Part shown: one piece after another, positions 27,657 through 36,577 of the stretch
Numbering within the stretch: the stretch's first letter is position 1
Layout of the letters: every line of letters starts with the position of its first letter
Origin: JASHPR01 sp963778075
GTDB taxonomy: Bacteria > Actinomycetota > Actinomycetes > Streptosporangiales > Streptosporangiaceae
Reading direction: 5' to 3'
NCBI GenBank assembly: GCA_963778075.1
Contig: CAVZTJ010000001.1
Location: forward strand, 620,001-684,000
DNA: 64,000 nucleotides
Notes under the pieces: model-generated
Told to the model about the DNA's origin: nothing
The model's database searches: none
Seen by the model: the letters and a program-made list of their open reading frames with translations, nothing else
Position numbers and translations under genes: made by a program

Positions 27657-28561
27657 ACGGTCCGCGCGGGCTGCCTCCGCTTTCCCGGCTGACCGAGGCC
27701 AACCTGACTGCCGTCGAGTCGAAGCTCGCCAACGTGCTCTCGCAGAGATACCCGGAAGCAGCGCTGCTCAGCGCCCGCAGCATGGCCGATGCGGCTGGCA
27801 CGAGTCCCGCCAGCGTGACAAGGTTTGCAAGGAAACTCGGCTACACGGACTTCGCCGAGCTGCAGGCAGAGCTTGCCGTGGAGATGCGCGCCCGGCTCTC
27901 GTCGCCGCCCAAGCGGCTCACCGTCGACGTGCCAGGCCGGAGGAAGACGACCGCGGCATTGCTCCGCGACCTCGTAGCGAGGGACCGCGAGAACCTTGAC
28001 GCAACCCTCAGCATGATCGACGAGGGCATGCTGGACGCGCTGATGCGGCGGCTGGCGCAAGGTTCCAGATCACAGATATACGTATCCGGATCGAAGAAAG
28101 GCAGCATCGTAGCTTCCTACTTCGCCATGCAGCTCGCCCAGCTCCGGCGCGGTGTCCGGCTGCTCAATCTCAGCGATCTGCTCGCTGACGAACTGCTGGA
28201 CATGACCCACGAGGACTTGCTGGTAATCTTCGAGCCCCGCCGCGCAACGGCCATGCTGGTCAGCTTGCTTACCCAGGCGCGCTCGGTCGGCGCGCAGGTC
28301 GCGGCGTTCACAGACGAGCACCCGCCGGGAATCATTGCCGAATCCGATTTCCTGTTCCGCACCAAAGTGGACGCGATCAGCGTCTTCGATTCCTACGCGG
28401 CCATGTTCGCGCTCTGCGATGCTCTTCTCGCCGCGGTGGCCTTGCACGTCCCGCGAGTGGTCCGGGAACGGGCAGAGCGCCTCGAGGAGCTTAATGCCGC
28501 CCTCTCTACCTGGTACCAGCCGCGCGGTGGCTCAGCCCGGGATCCGGGCAAGAACCATTGA
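27641..28561 (+). CDS. RpiR/MurR-family regulator with SIS domain
   Basis: A 306-aa transcription factor. The N-terminal HTH (about 20-95) contains SARSMADAAGTSPASVTRFARK. The C-terminal SIS sugar-isomerase domain (about 125-280) contains QIYVSGSKKGS and LLVIFEPRRATAMLVSLL. RpiR proteins sense phosphosugars, and MurR senses N-acetylmuramate phosphate, linking this type to cell-wall recycling. Here it lies inside the operon, overlapping its neighbours at both ends (GTG 27653 is an alternative start). It probably controls the operon; no inverted-repeat operator stood out near 15400. Confidence 0.85.
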   Translation: MGRRVNGPRGLPPLSRLTEANLTAVESKLANVLSQRYPEAALLSARSMADAAGTSPASVTRFARKLGYTDFAELQAELAVEMRARLSSPPKRLTVDVPGRRKTTAALLRDLVARDRENLDATLSMIDEGMLDALMRRLAQGSRSQIYVSGSKKGSIVASYFAMQLAQLRRGVRLLNLSDLLADELLDMTHEDLLVIFEPRRATAMLVSLLTQARSVGAQVAAFTDEHPPGIIAESDFLFRTKVDAISVFDSYAAMFALCDALLAAVALHVPRVVRERAERLEELNAALSTWYQPRGGSARDPGKNH

Positions 28562-30126
28562 GGTTCGACGTCACTCTCCGCGGTGGGTGGATCGTTGACG
28601 GCTCAGGGGCACCGCCATTCCGAGCAGACCTGGGCATCGAGAGGGGCCGTGTCGCGGCCATTGGCCGTCTGGGCCAAGCGGAGGCGTCTGTCGTTGTTGA
28701 CGTCCAGGGCAAGTACATCTTTCCGGGCTTCGTCGACGCGCACGTTCATGCCGATCTTCTCTTCAGCCGACCGGACGTTCAGGAAGCCGCGCTGCGCCAG
28801 GGCGTTACGACATTCATTGTTGGTCAGGACGGGCTATCACACGCACCGGCGCCGACCCAGACCGCAGCATATGTGCGTGAGTACTTCGGGGCCGTGAATG
28901 GCATGTCAGGTAAGGGCCTGCGGCTACCGCTCCCGACCATTGCCGAAGCGCTGAGTCAGGTTGAAACTGCGAGCCCGGTCAATCTGGCGTGGCTGATCCC
29001 GGCGGGCACGCTCCGGCACCAGGTCATGGGTCCGAGAGATCGCAAGCCGGAGCCCGCCGAGATCTCCGAGATGCAGTCGCTTGTCGCGGCGGGCATGGCA
29101 GATGGTGCCGTCGGCCTCTCGACAGGGCTTGATTATCTGCCCGGGCGGTACGCCGATACTGCGGAGATAGCCGCGCTGTGCGAGCCGATTGCCGAAGTCG
29201 GCGGAGTCTACGTTTCGCATATGCGCGGCTATGACGTCGCCGCTTGGCAGGGAATGGCCGAAGTATGCGCCATCGCCGAGCGCGCTCGGGTGCCAGTTCA
29301 CGTTTCCCACTATTTCGGGCCCGGAATCATGCTCGCCCGGCTCATCGATGACGCGAGAAACGCCGGCGTCGACGTAACCTTCGATTCCTATCCATACCTG
29401 CGCGGCGCGACGATCCTGACGATGGCGGCGCTGCCGCCTGAGGTGCAGGACGGTGGCGTCGCCGAGACACTGAGCCGGCTCAAGGACCAGGCCGTGCGCA
29501 AACAGCTCAAGGAGCAGTGGTTCCCCGCCATCGCGGATCGCCTTCACGGCATCAGGCTGTCTTTTGTCGCCGATGGCGGCCTCGCTTGGGCTGAGGGCAT
29601 GTCACTGGAGGACGCTGCCACGCAGGCGGGCCTGGACCTCGGCGACTTTGTCTGTGATCTCCTCGTCAGGAGCGATCTTGCGGTCGGCTGCGTACGCGCT
29701 GAGCGCCCGACAAACGGAGAGGAAGATGTCCGGGTACTGCTGCGCCATGAAGCCCAGATGGGCGGCTCAGACGGGATTTTCGTCGGGTCTGTGCCTCACC
29801 CCCGCGGGTGGGGCACGTTCGCGCGGTTCCTGGGACGTCACGTACGCCAGCTCCGCGACTGGACGTGGGCGGAGGCTGGCCTGCACCTCGCCGGACACCC
29901 AGCCCGCAGGTTCGGGCTGGGGGACCGGGGCCTCGTCCGGAACGGGTACATCGCCGACCTCGCGGTGGTTGACCCGCTTGTCGTGGCGGACCAGGCGACC
30001 TACGCCGAGCCGCGGCGGCCTGCCGTCGGCGTTTCCGACGTCCTTGTGGGAGGCAGGTTCGTGCTCCGGGATGGAGAGCTTACCGGCGCCAGGCCCGGCT
30101 GGGGACTGCGGCGCGTAAGTGGCTAA
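28558..30126 (+). CDS. D-aminoacylase/N-acyl-D-amino-acid deacylase
   Basis: The 522-aa amidohydrolase-family enzyme has DAHVHADLLF (HxH), VHVSHYFG (His ligand), the FDSYPYLRGATIL strand and the signature GGSDGIFVG followed by HPRGWGTFARFLG. This is characteristic of D-aminoacylases, which release D-amino acids from N-acyl derivatives. TTG start at 28558 overlaps the regulator stop by TTGA. It is the last gene of the operon and, with the M55 peptidase, gives a consistent D-amino acid theme. N-acyl-D-glutamate or dihydroorotase-like substrates are alternatives. Confidence 0.88.
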   Translation: MRFDVTLRGGWIVDGSGAPPFRADLGIERGRVAAIGRLGQAEASVVVDVQGKYIFPGFVDAHVHADLLFSRPDVQEAALRQGVTTFIVGQDGLSHAPAPTQTAAYVREYFGAVNGMSGKGLRLPLPTIAEALSQVETASPVNLAWLIPAGTLRHQVMGPRDRKPEPAEISEMQSLVAAGMADGAVGLSTGLDYLPGRYADTAEIAALCEPIAEVGGVYVSHMRGYDVAAWQGMAEVCAIAERARVPVHVSHYFGPGIMLARLIDDARNAGVDVTFDSYPYLRGATILTMAALPPEVQDGGVAETLSRLKDQAVRKQLKEQWFPAIADRLHGIRLSFVADGGLAWAEGMSLEDAATQAGLDLGDFVCDLLVRSDLAVGCVRAERPTNGEEDVRVLLRHEAQMGGSDGIFVGSVPHPRGWGTFARFLGRHVRQLRDWTWAEAGLHLAGHPARRFGLGDRGLVRNGYIADLAVVDPLVVADQATYAEPRRPAVGVSDVLVGGRFVLRDGELTGARPGWGLRRVSG

Positions 30127-30210
30127 GGATCAGCCAGTCTTGGAGTCCAAGGCCCGATGCCAGGGACCCACATGCAGGTGGATGAGCGTGTCCATCCGGC
30201 TGGGCTCGGG

Positions 30211-30408
30211 TCAGGGTGCGTGCCGAGCGTCACCGTCGCCGTGCTCTCCTGCCATCGCGGCTGTAGCCGACCTGCACCTGCCCCCGCCTTCTTGGTCAGG
30301 GTCAGTTCCTGCAGCTGGATGTGGCTGGTCGCGGCCGGGCCGCTGACCTTGGTGATCATGTCACCTTGCCGCAGGTCCGCAGTCGCGGCCGGGCCGGGCG
30401 GCGCCGAT
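30211..30408 (-). pseudogene. PDZ-domain remnant of a secreted HtrA-like protease
   Basis: Minus-strand translation gives GPAATADLRQGDMITKVSGP followed by ATSHIQLQELTLTKKAG, a normal C-terminal PDZ domain of actinobacterial HtrA/DegP proteins. Two single-base shifts then occur. VGYSRDG appears in one frame and ESTATVTLGTHP in another. The expected stop at 30211-30213 is one base out of frame. No protease domain remains upstream. It lies between the D-aminoacylase and the WhiB gene, facing away from the operon. The rest of 30127-30597 holds nothing recognisable. Confidence 0.65.
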
Positions 30409-30597
30409 CAGCCCGCCAGCAATTCCCCGACGACGAGCGCTGCTGAGGGCGCTGTCCATAGCCGCCGCCGACGCATGCCGACTCCCCCGGGCGTGGCGCC
30501 CTGGTGTCCCCGCTGCCGTTCCGTGGCGCACACCGGTGCTTCCCCGTACCCCCCCGGCCGTGGCGAATAGTCCACGGCCAGCGCCGACACAGCCGGG

Positions 30598-30924
30598 CTA
30601 CGGCTGACTGCCCGCCATGACCTCGCTCCGCGCGACCAGCGCTGCCTTGCGCGGGCGCCCGCGCGGCATCTTGCCCGCCGCGATGGCCCCGTGCAGGAAC
30701 AGCGCGCCTCCCCAGACGCCGAACGGCTCGCCCCGTTGCAGCGCCCCGGCCAGGCAGGCGGACTGCACCGGGCAGACACCGCACAGCGCCTTCGCGCGCA
30801 GCACATCCTGTGGTGAATCGGCGAAGAAAAGCTCCGGGTCGTTGCTGCAGGGCAGCTGCGGGGTCGCGGCCGGCTGCACCGGCTGGCGGCGGCCCGTTCC
30901 CGGCGCGTAACTCGCGTCGTACAT
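30598..30924 (-). CDS. whiB7: WhiB7/WblC-like iron-sulfur transcription factor
   Basis: A 108-aa WhiB-family protein. Four cluster cysteines, Cys26, Cys48, Cys51 and Cys57, fit the CxxC and Cx5C spacing for a 4Fe-4S centre. The turn FGVWGG is conserved. The C-terminal basic stretch RGRPRK is an AT-hook, which marks the WhiB7 subgroup: these bind sigma-A and activate intrinsic multidrug-resistance genes on ribosome stress. GGGAGG precedes the ATG at 30924. The leader upstream contains a small ORF and a strong hairpin. The family is well supported; the exact subgroup rests on the AT-hook and leader. Confidence 0.85.
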   Translation of the reverse strand: MYDASYAPGTGRRQPVQPAATPQLPCSNDPELFFADSPQDVLRAKALCGVCPVQSACLAGALQRGEPFGVWGGALFLHGAIAAGKMPRGRPRKAALVARSEVMAGSQP

Positions 30925-30949
30925 CGGTTCCTCCCAGCTAGGACCGGCT

Positions 30950-30986
30950 GTCTGCGCCCGGCAGCTTCAGCTGGCCGGGCGCAGAC
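30950..30986 (-). terminator. Strong hairpin in the whiB7 leader, possible attenuator
   Basis: A perfect 13-bp stem, GTCTGCGCCCGGC with GCCGGGCGCAGAC, encloses an 11-nt loop. It lies between the small ORF stop (31002) and the WhiB start (30924). There is no T-run. WhiB7 genes in mycobacteria and streptomycetes are controlled by transcription attenuation in the leader, which makes this position meaningful. Confidence 0.65.
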
Positions 30987-31001
30987 GCCGATCGGTCCCG
31001 A

Positions 31002-31175
31002 TCACGAGTGCGCTGCCCGCCGAACGAGCCGGGCTCCCACGCGGGATGCCGCGATGCCGGATCCGGTGCGCGCCCGCGTTCCACGGGCCCGCCTGACCCG
31101 AGCCCCCGTGGCTGCTTCCTTGCGCAGTTCCCTGGCCCGCTCGGCGGCCATGCTCTGCAGTAGGTAGGGATACAT
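31002..31175 (-). CDS. 57-aa basic small protein, possible leader ORF of whiB7
   Basis: Begins MYPYLLQSMAAERARELR and continues with an Arg/Ala-rich tail. An excellent AAGGAGGACGAG ribosome site precedes the ATG at 31175. Small basic proteins of this form recur in actinomycetes without known function. It lies 77 bp upstream of whiB7 on the same strand with the strong hairpin in between, so its translation could couple to whiB7 expression. It could equally be an independent gene. Confidence 0.7.
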   Translation of the reverse strand: MYPYLLQSMAAERARELRKEAATGARVRRARGTRARTGSGIAASRVGARLVRRAAHS

Positions 31176-31214
31176 CTCGTCCTCCTTGGTCCTCGCACCT
31201 TCGAGACTCGTCGT

Positions 31215-31247
31215 AAGGCTCCTCCCGGTGCATCGGGAAGACGCCTT
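31215..31247 (-). other. Second hairpin upstream of the small ORF
   Basis: AAGGC...TCCCG pairs with CGGGA...GCCTT around a 6-nt loop with an asymmetric internal bulge. It lies 40 bp ahead of the small ORF start in the presumed whiB7 leader. It may be part of a switching structure. Confidence 0.4.
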
Positions 31248-31336
31248 ATCTCTGGTGCGCCAGGGCCTTAGAGGCCGCCTCGCCCTGCTTAGTACTGGAT
31301 GAGACGGCGAAGAGCCCGGAAACTCATCGCAAGCTC

Positions 31337-32341
31337 CTACGCCAGCTCGGTCCCCCGCGTCGCCCCGACAGCCTTGGCGCCGGCGGGCTCGCTGCTGCTC
31401 GCGCCCCGCATCAGCAGCAGGTAGACCGCGGCCGCCACAACCCACCCGATGATCCACGAGATGTCCGCGCCGCCCAGCTTGGCAACGAGCGGGCCGATGT
31501 AGTCGGGCTGCGAGACGAACGGCCACTCTGCACCCAGGCCGATCGCGTAGGCGAGCAGCCCGCGCCAGGCGACCTTGCCGTAGATGCCGTTCGGGACGAA
31601 GAAGGACTCCACGTCGTAGCGAGCGTGCCGGATCACGAAGTAGTCGGTGAGGTTTACCGCCGACCACGGGATGAAGATGACGAGCAGGACGTCAAGGAAG
31701 TTGCTCAGGTTCGTCACGAAGTGCTGGTAGCCGAGGAGCGCAACGACCAGCCCGGCGGCCATGACGCACAGGAAGGGCACGAGCCGGACGGTGAGTGAGA
31801 CCGCCTTGAAACGGCGCCACATATTGCCGAACGCGAGTATCTGGAACCCGCCCGTGTATGCGTTGAAGGTGCAGGCGTCAATGAGGCTGAAGGCCATGAC
31901 GATCAGCGCCCATTTGCCTGAGACCTTGCCAACCGCGGCGACTACTCCGAGGCTCGGCAGCAGGGCGGCGAAGTAAGCACCGATGACGCAGGATCCCACG
32001 GTCGCCAGGACGTTGGTCTCGTGGGCCGGCAGCGAGCCGTGGGCCAGGGCCTGAATGAGCATGATGAGGAGCGAAATCCCCACGATGACCGCCGTCGCGC
32101 GCATGACGTGGTGGATCCAGCGGTAACCGAATGTGCCGATCACGACCGCTGGGACGGTGAGGATCACCGCCCACCACGGGATGCTCACAGAGCTCACGAC
32201 GCCCTGCATGCTCCCCGACTGGATGACAAGCTGAGCGGCGATGAATCCTACGTTGAGGAGCAGGACGCAGGGAAACAAGAATGCCGAGCCGTAGAACCCG
32301 AACTGCCCGCGGCTCTGGATGGTTTGCGGAACGCCGAGCAC
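31337..32341 (-). pseudogene. NCS1-family permease lacking its N-terminal helices
   Basis: The remaining 334 codons match the second two thirds of nucleobase:cation symporter-1 proteins: GVPQTIQSRGQFGFYGSAFL, FIPWSAVNLTDYFVIRHARY and the end helices with DISWIIGWVV. It aligns with the intact permease at 36578-38014, which has about 130 further N-terminal residues. Homology here starts at WPILLIALHATQGP, right behind the GMC gene, and the only starts are internal GTGs. An ATG at 32384 with a good ribosome site is in another frame. The gene is therefore a 5'-truncated, probably inactive paralogue. Confidence 0.75.
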
Positions 32342-32417
32342 CGGACCCTGAGTGGCGTGCAGCGCTATGAGCAGTATCGGCCATGATCTCGTCGCCCCTT
32401 TCGTGAGCGGTCGTGAC

Positions 32418-33944
32418 TTATTTCTGAGAGCTGACCAGGTCGGCCGCCCTTTCTGCGATGGCCAGCACCGTCGCGTGGGGATGCGCGTTGGGGATCGCGG
32501 GCATCACCGACGCATCCGCGACCCGCAACCCGTCTATCCCTTGCACCCGTAGTTCCAGGTCCACCACTGCGCGCTCGTCCTGGCCCAGCCGGCACGTGCC
32601 AACCGGGTGGTAGTAGCTGCCCACCGCGTGCCGGACGTAGTCCCGCACGTCGGCGTCGGTACGCACGTCGGGGCCGGGGTAAAGCCTCCGGTGCTGCTCC
32701 TGCCGGGGCTCGCCCCAGAAGCCTCGGCCGGAGGTCGCTTGCTGGATCAACGTCACCCCGGCAGCCAGCGTGTCCAGGTCCCGTCCGGTGCGCAGAAATC
32801 CCGGGTCTATCAGGGGAGGCGCTTGCGGGTGCGCAGATGCGAGCCGGACCGAGCCACGGCTTTCCGGCGCCACCAGGGAAGCAACCAGCGCGTACCCGGT
32901 CGGCGGAGGCTCGTTCCCCGCGGCCGTCAGCGGAAGCAGGATCGAGAACAGGTGCAGATCGGGGGCCGTGCCTCCAAGCCCGCTGCGCAGTGCCGCGTAC
33001 ATCTCGCCGTGGTTGTACTGGCTGACCGGCAGCGCATTCTCGGTGGCGTACGACGTTAGTGCAATGGGGTGATCTTGGAGGTTCTCGCCAACTTCTCCGG
33101 CATCCGCCACCGGGCCTATCCCGAGGTTGCGTAGCCGATTTGCCGGGCCAATCCCGGAGAGCATCAGCAACTGCGGCGTGCCGATGGCCCCAGCGCAGAG
33201 GATTACCTCACGTGAGCAGCTCACCAGCGCTGGCGCTCCGTTGCGCAGGTAGCTGACGCCGGTGCACCTGCTGCGGGTGAATCTTAATTTGGTGACGCGG
33301 CAGTCGGCGCGGACGACCAGGTTGGGGTTGCCGAGCATCGGCCGCAGGTAGCCGTCGGCGGGGCTGACACGCTCGCCGTCGGCGATGGCCAGGTCGACCC
33401 AGCAGACGCCTTCCTGGTTCGGCCCGCTCAGATCGTCGGTTGCCGGCCAGCCGGATGCCGTCAGCGCCGCTGCGAACGCGGCGGCGACCGGGTGCCGGCT
33501 GGTTTCTGGCACCGGACCAACTCGTATCGGCCCATCTCGGCCGCGGAGCCCCGGATCGTGCCCGGGCGCAGATTCGGTCCGCCGGAAGTACGGCAGCAGG
33601 TCGGCGAACGCCCAGCCCTTCGCGCCCGCAGCCGCCCAGTTGTCGTAGACGGCTCGGTTGCCCCGGGTGTGGGCCATGCCGTTGATTGCGCCGGATCCGC
33701 CAAGAGTCCGGCCTCGTGGGTAGACGATCGGGCCCGCTTCGGCTTGGGGGACGGTGGCGTCGCCCCACTCCGCGGCCGAGCCGAGGTTCTCCGGCCATGC
33801 GTTGGGAACGGTCGTCGCGCGGGTACGTTCCGAGCCCCCGGCCTCCAGGAGCAGCACCCGGGCACTGGGATCCTGCGCGAGCCTGGCCGCGACGACGCAG
33901 CCCGCACTGCCCCCACCGACGACGATGTAGTCGAAACCGTCCAT
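32418..33944 (-). CDS. GMC-family FAD-dependent oxidoreductase
   Basis: A 508-aa flavoprotein. The N-terminal dinucleotide fold is DYIVVGGGSAGCVVAARL; the GMC signature is GRTLGGSGAINGM, with a second signature GAIGTPQLLMLSGIGP; the C-terminal active site is YYHPVGTCRLG, then DASVMPAIPNAHPHATVLAI. Such enzymes oxidise alcohols, e.g. choline, or pyridoxine in the case of pyridoxine 4-oxidase. ATG 33944 follows GAGGGAGCG. It lies in the minus-strand operon with an aldehyde dehydrogenase that could take the product further. The substrate cannot be read from sequence. Confidence 0.9.
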   Translation of the reverse strand: MDGFDYIVVGGGSAGCVVAARLAQDPSARVLLLEAGGSERTRATTVPNAWPENLGSAAEWGDATVPQAEAGPIVYPRGRTLGGSGAINGMAHTRGNRAVYDNWAAAGAKGWAFADLLPYFRRTESAPGHDPGLRGRDGPIRVGPVPETSRHPVAAAFAAALTASGWPATDDLSGPNQEGVCWVDLAIADGERVSPADGYLRPMLGNPNLVVRADCRVTKLRFTRSRCTGVSYLRNGAPALVSCSREVILCAGAIGTPQLLMLSGIGPANRLRNLGIGPVADAGEVGENLQDHPIALTSYATENALPVSQYNHGEMYAALRSGLGGTAPDLHLFSILLPLTAAGNEPPPTGYALVASLVAPESRGSVRLASAHPQAPPLIDPGFLRTGRDLDTLAAGVTLIQQATSGRGFWGEPRQEQHRRLYPGPDVRTDADVRDYVRHAVGSYYHPVGTCRLGQDERAVVDLELRVQGIDGLRVADASVMPAIPNAHPHATVLAIAERAADLVSSQK

Positions 33945-33995
33945 CGCTCCCTCTTGCTCGCCATCGCCCGGGCCACCGGCCGCCATCGCGTGCGG

Positions 33996-34895
33996 CTATT
34001 GCGGCGATGCGTCCTCTGGGCTCGTGTCGGCGCTGGACTCATAGAACAAGTCCGCCACCGCATCGCTAGTGGTCAGCCACACACCATCGCGGTCGCGCAG
34101 CTGCTCGAGCGCGCGAGCCAGGTGGATCGCCCGCCATGGCTGGCCGACCAGGAACGGGTGGAACCCGACTCCCAGCACGCGCCCGTGGTCACCCGGGTCA
34201 GCGAGCATCTGATCCACGGCATCGAGGATCGACTGCGCGAACTCCGCCCCGGTCTCGTGATGGAGCATGAACGCGACGACGTCGTTGAGTTCCCGCTGGT
34301 AGGGAACCGAAGCCAGCGACCCGCTGGTGACGTTCACCCAGTGCGGCTGGTCGTCGTCCGCCCAGTCGATCGTGTACCGGTAGCCGGCCTCCGCTATCAC
34401 GTCGAACGTGTTCATCGTCCCGGTCAGCGCCGGCCCGATCCAGCCCGCAGGCGGGTGCCCGACGGCGGCCTCGATCGTGCTCGTGACCTTCTTGACGAGC
34501 TCGACCTCCGCGTCACGCTCGAGGCCGACCTGCCAGGTGGAGTTGTTGTCGCCGTGCGCGACCCAGCTCGTCCAGCCGCGCTTGAGCGCCTCCTCGATCA
34601 GGCCGGGATACTCGGTGCAGGCATCGCTGTTGACGATGCCCGTCACCGGGATACCGGCCCGGTCCAGGATGTCCATGAGCCGGAATGCGCCCACCCGCGG
34701 TCCGTAGTCCCGCCACCCGTAGTTCATCGGGTCCGGCACCAGGTCGGCCGTGTACGGCACGAGGGACAGGCCCGGCTTCCCCCACGGGTAGTGCTCGATT
34801 GCCACGCCGAACCAGAGGGCCAGGCGGGAGCCGCCGGGAAGCTCGAACGGCGGCCGGTGAACGATCGGCGAGTACTCGTAGAACGGGTTCCTCAC
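33996..34895 (-). CDS. PuuE-like polysaccharide deacetylase-family hydrolase
   Basis: A 299-aa NodB-fold protein resembling the cofactor-light allantoinase PuuE and relatives. Key segments are RVGAFRLMDILDRAGIPVTG, NSDACTEYPG (Asp), VAHGDNNS (His) and GWIGPALTGTMNT. Members act on cyclic ureides or amides rather than polysaccharide. GTG 34895 follows GGGGGAA, 14 bp after the aldehyde dehydrogenase stop. Association with NCS1 permeases, which import purines, hydantoins or allantoin, favours a ring-opening role on an N-heterocycle. Confidence 0.8.
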   Translation of the reverse strand: MRNPFYEYSPIVHRPPFELPGGSRLALWFGVAIEHYPWGKPGLSLVPYTADLVPDPMNYGWRDYGPRVGAFRLMDILDRAGIPVTGIVNSDACTEYPGLIEEALKRGWTSWVAHGDNNSTWQVGLERDAEVELVKKVTSTIEAAVGHPPAGWIGPALTGTMNTFDVIAEAGYRYTIDWADDDQPHWVNVTSGSLASVPYQRELNDVVAFMLHHETGAEFAQSILDAVDQMLADPGDHGRVLGVGFHPFLVGQPWRAIHLARALEQLRDRDGVWLTTSDAVADLFYESSADTSPEDASPQ

Positions 34896-34909
34896 GGCAT
34901 TTCCCCCGG

Positions 34910-36412
34910 TCAGGTGGTGGGCCCGAGGTTGATCACAACGGTCTTGAGCTCGAGGTACTCGTCCATGGTCTCTCGGCAGGTCTCGCGGCCCCAGCCAGAC
35001 TCCTTGTAGCCGCCGAACGGCAGAGCCGAGTCGCAGGCCTGATAGCAGTTGACCCACACCTGCCCGGACTCCAGTGCCGCGGCCACCCGGTGCGCTCGCG
35101 TCACGTTCTGCGTCCACACGCCCGCCCCCAGTCCGAATCGGGTGTCGTTGGCCGCCTCCAGCACCTCCTCGTCGGTGTCGAACGGGATCACGGTTATCAC
35201 CGGGCCGAATATCTCCTCCCGCGCGACACGCATGTCGCTGGCGGCGTCGACCATGACGGTGGGCTTGATGAAGTAGCCGTCGTTGCCCCACCGGGCTCCG
35301 CCGGTCACGATCTTGACGCCTTCCTCGCGCCCGAGGCGGATGTACCGGGAGACGCGGTCGAAATGCTCCTGAGAGACCAGGGGGCCCATCTGCGTCTCGC
35401 TGTCCAGGCCGGGGCCCATCTTCACCGACTTGGCGTAGTCCGAGATACCGGCGACGACGTCGTCGTAGAGCGTGCGCTGAACGTACAGGCGGGCGCCGGC
35501 GATGCAGCTCTCTCCCTGGCAGACAAATCCGGCAATGCAGGCGGCCGGGATCGCTTCTGCCAGGTCGGCGTCGGCAAAGATGATGTTCGGTGCCTTCCCG
35601 CCGAGTTCCAGCGACACGCGCTTGAGCGTGGGAGCGGCGTTCTGGACTATCAGCTTGCCCACCTCGGATGATCCCGTGAAGCTGATCTTGTCGACGCCCG
35701 GGTGGCGGACCAGGGCTTCGCCGGCCTCCTCGCCGTACCCGGTTATGTAGTTGACGACGCCCTCGGGGATTCCGGCCTCGAGCGCCAGCTCTCCGAGCAG
35801 CGCGATCGACAGCGGCGTCTGCTCGGCCGGCTTGATCACGATCGTGCACCCGGCGGCCAGGGCGGGGGCGAGTTTCTTGACCACGGCCAGCAGCGGCAGA
35901 TTCCACGGGGCGATGGCGGCGACGACGCCGATCGGCTCGCGGAGCGTGTAGGCGTGGTAGGAATTGCCGAGCGTGGCGGGGAACGAGACCGGGATCGTGT
36001 CGCCCGTGATCTTCGTCGGCCAGCCCGCGAAGTAGCGCAGCATGTCGACGGTGAACGGGACGTCGAAGAAGCGCGCCTCGTTGATGGGCTTGCCGTTGTC
36101 CAGCGAGTCGATCTGGGCGAAGTCCTCGAGGCGGCCCTCGATCATGTCAGCCAGGCGCCAGATCAGCTTTCCCCGCTCCTGCGGGGTGGTGCGCTTCCAC
36201 GGCCCCTTCAGGGCGCGCCGCGCGGCGGCCACGGCCCTGTCGACGTCCTCGGCCGCCCCGCGCGGCGCCGAGGCGATCTCGCCGCCGGTGGCCGGGTCGT
36301 ACACCGGAAAGCTCTCGCCCGAGGCGGCCTGCACCCAGTCGGCGCCGATCAGCATCGAGGTCGTGCCTTCTGTGTACTTCCGCGCGCTCTCTGACAGCTC
36401 AACTACGGACAT
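34910..36412 (-). CDS. NAD(P)-dependent aldehyde dehydrogenase
   Basis: A 500-aa ALDH-superfamily enzyme. Catalytic Glu is in LELGGKAPNI and catalytic Cys in CQGESCIAGARL. Cofactor-binding segments are IAPWNLP and FTGSSEVGK. Length is normal. GGAGGGACG precedes the ATG at 36412. It is upstream of the PuuE-like and GMC genes and presumably oxidises an aldehyde formed in the same pathway. It is distinct from the second aldehyde dehydrogenase at 38673. Confidence 0.93.
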   Translation of the reverse strand: MSVVELSESARKYTEGTTSMLIGADWVQAASGESFPVYDPATGGEIASAPRGAAEDVDRAVAAARRALKGPWKRTTPQERGKLIWRLADMIEGRLEDFAQIDSLDNGKPINEARFFDVPFTVDMLRYFAGWPTKITGDTIPVSFPATLGNSYHAYTLREPIGVVAAIAPWNLPLLAVVKKLAPALAAGCTIVIKPAEQTPLSIALLGELALEAGIPEGVVNYITGYGEEAGEALVRHPGVDKISFTGSSEVGKLIVQNAAPTLKRVSLELGGKAPNIIFADADLAEAIPAACIAGFVCQGESCIAGARLYVQRTLYDDVVAGISDYAKSVKMGPGLDSETQMGPLVSQEHFDRVSRYIRLGREEGVKIVTGGARWGNDGYFIKPTVMVDAASDMRVAREEIFGPVITVIPFDTDEEVLEAANDTRFGLGAGVWTQNVTRAHRVAAALESGQVWVNCYQACDSALPFGGYKESGWGRETCRETMDEYLELKTVVINLGPTT

Positions 36413-36534
36413 CGCACGTCCCTCCGTCGCTGGTCCTTCGTGATCACCATGCCGTAGCAGCTTCGGGGCCGTCTACGCCTCGTCTGGACATTTGTAGCCA
36501 TCTGCACCGTGCTTATGGCCGGGCCGGCTTATGA

Positions 36535-36571
36535 CCGGGCCGCGCGAAGCTCGGGGCATCGCGCGGCCCGG
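36535..36571 (-). terminator. Hairpin after the NCS1 permease gene
   Basis: CCGGGCCGCGCG pairs perfectly with CGCGCGGCCCGG around a 13-nt loop, just behind the permease stop on the minus strand. It may attenuate read-through into the aldehyde dehydrogenase operon. Confidence 0.6.
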
Positions 36572-36577
36572 CTAGCT

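Noticed and set aside
32384..32386. ATG with good ribosome site as true start of the truncated permease
   Set aside because: It reads another frame that stays out of phase with the permease, and would still omit the missing helices.
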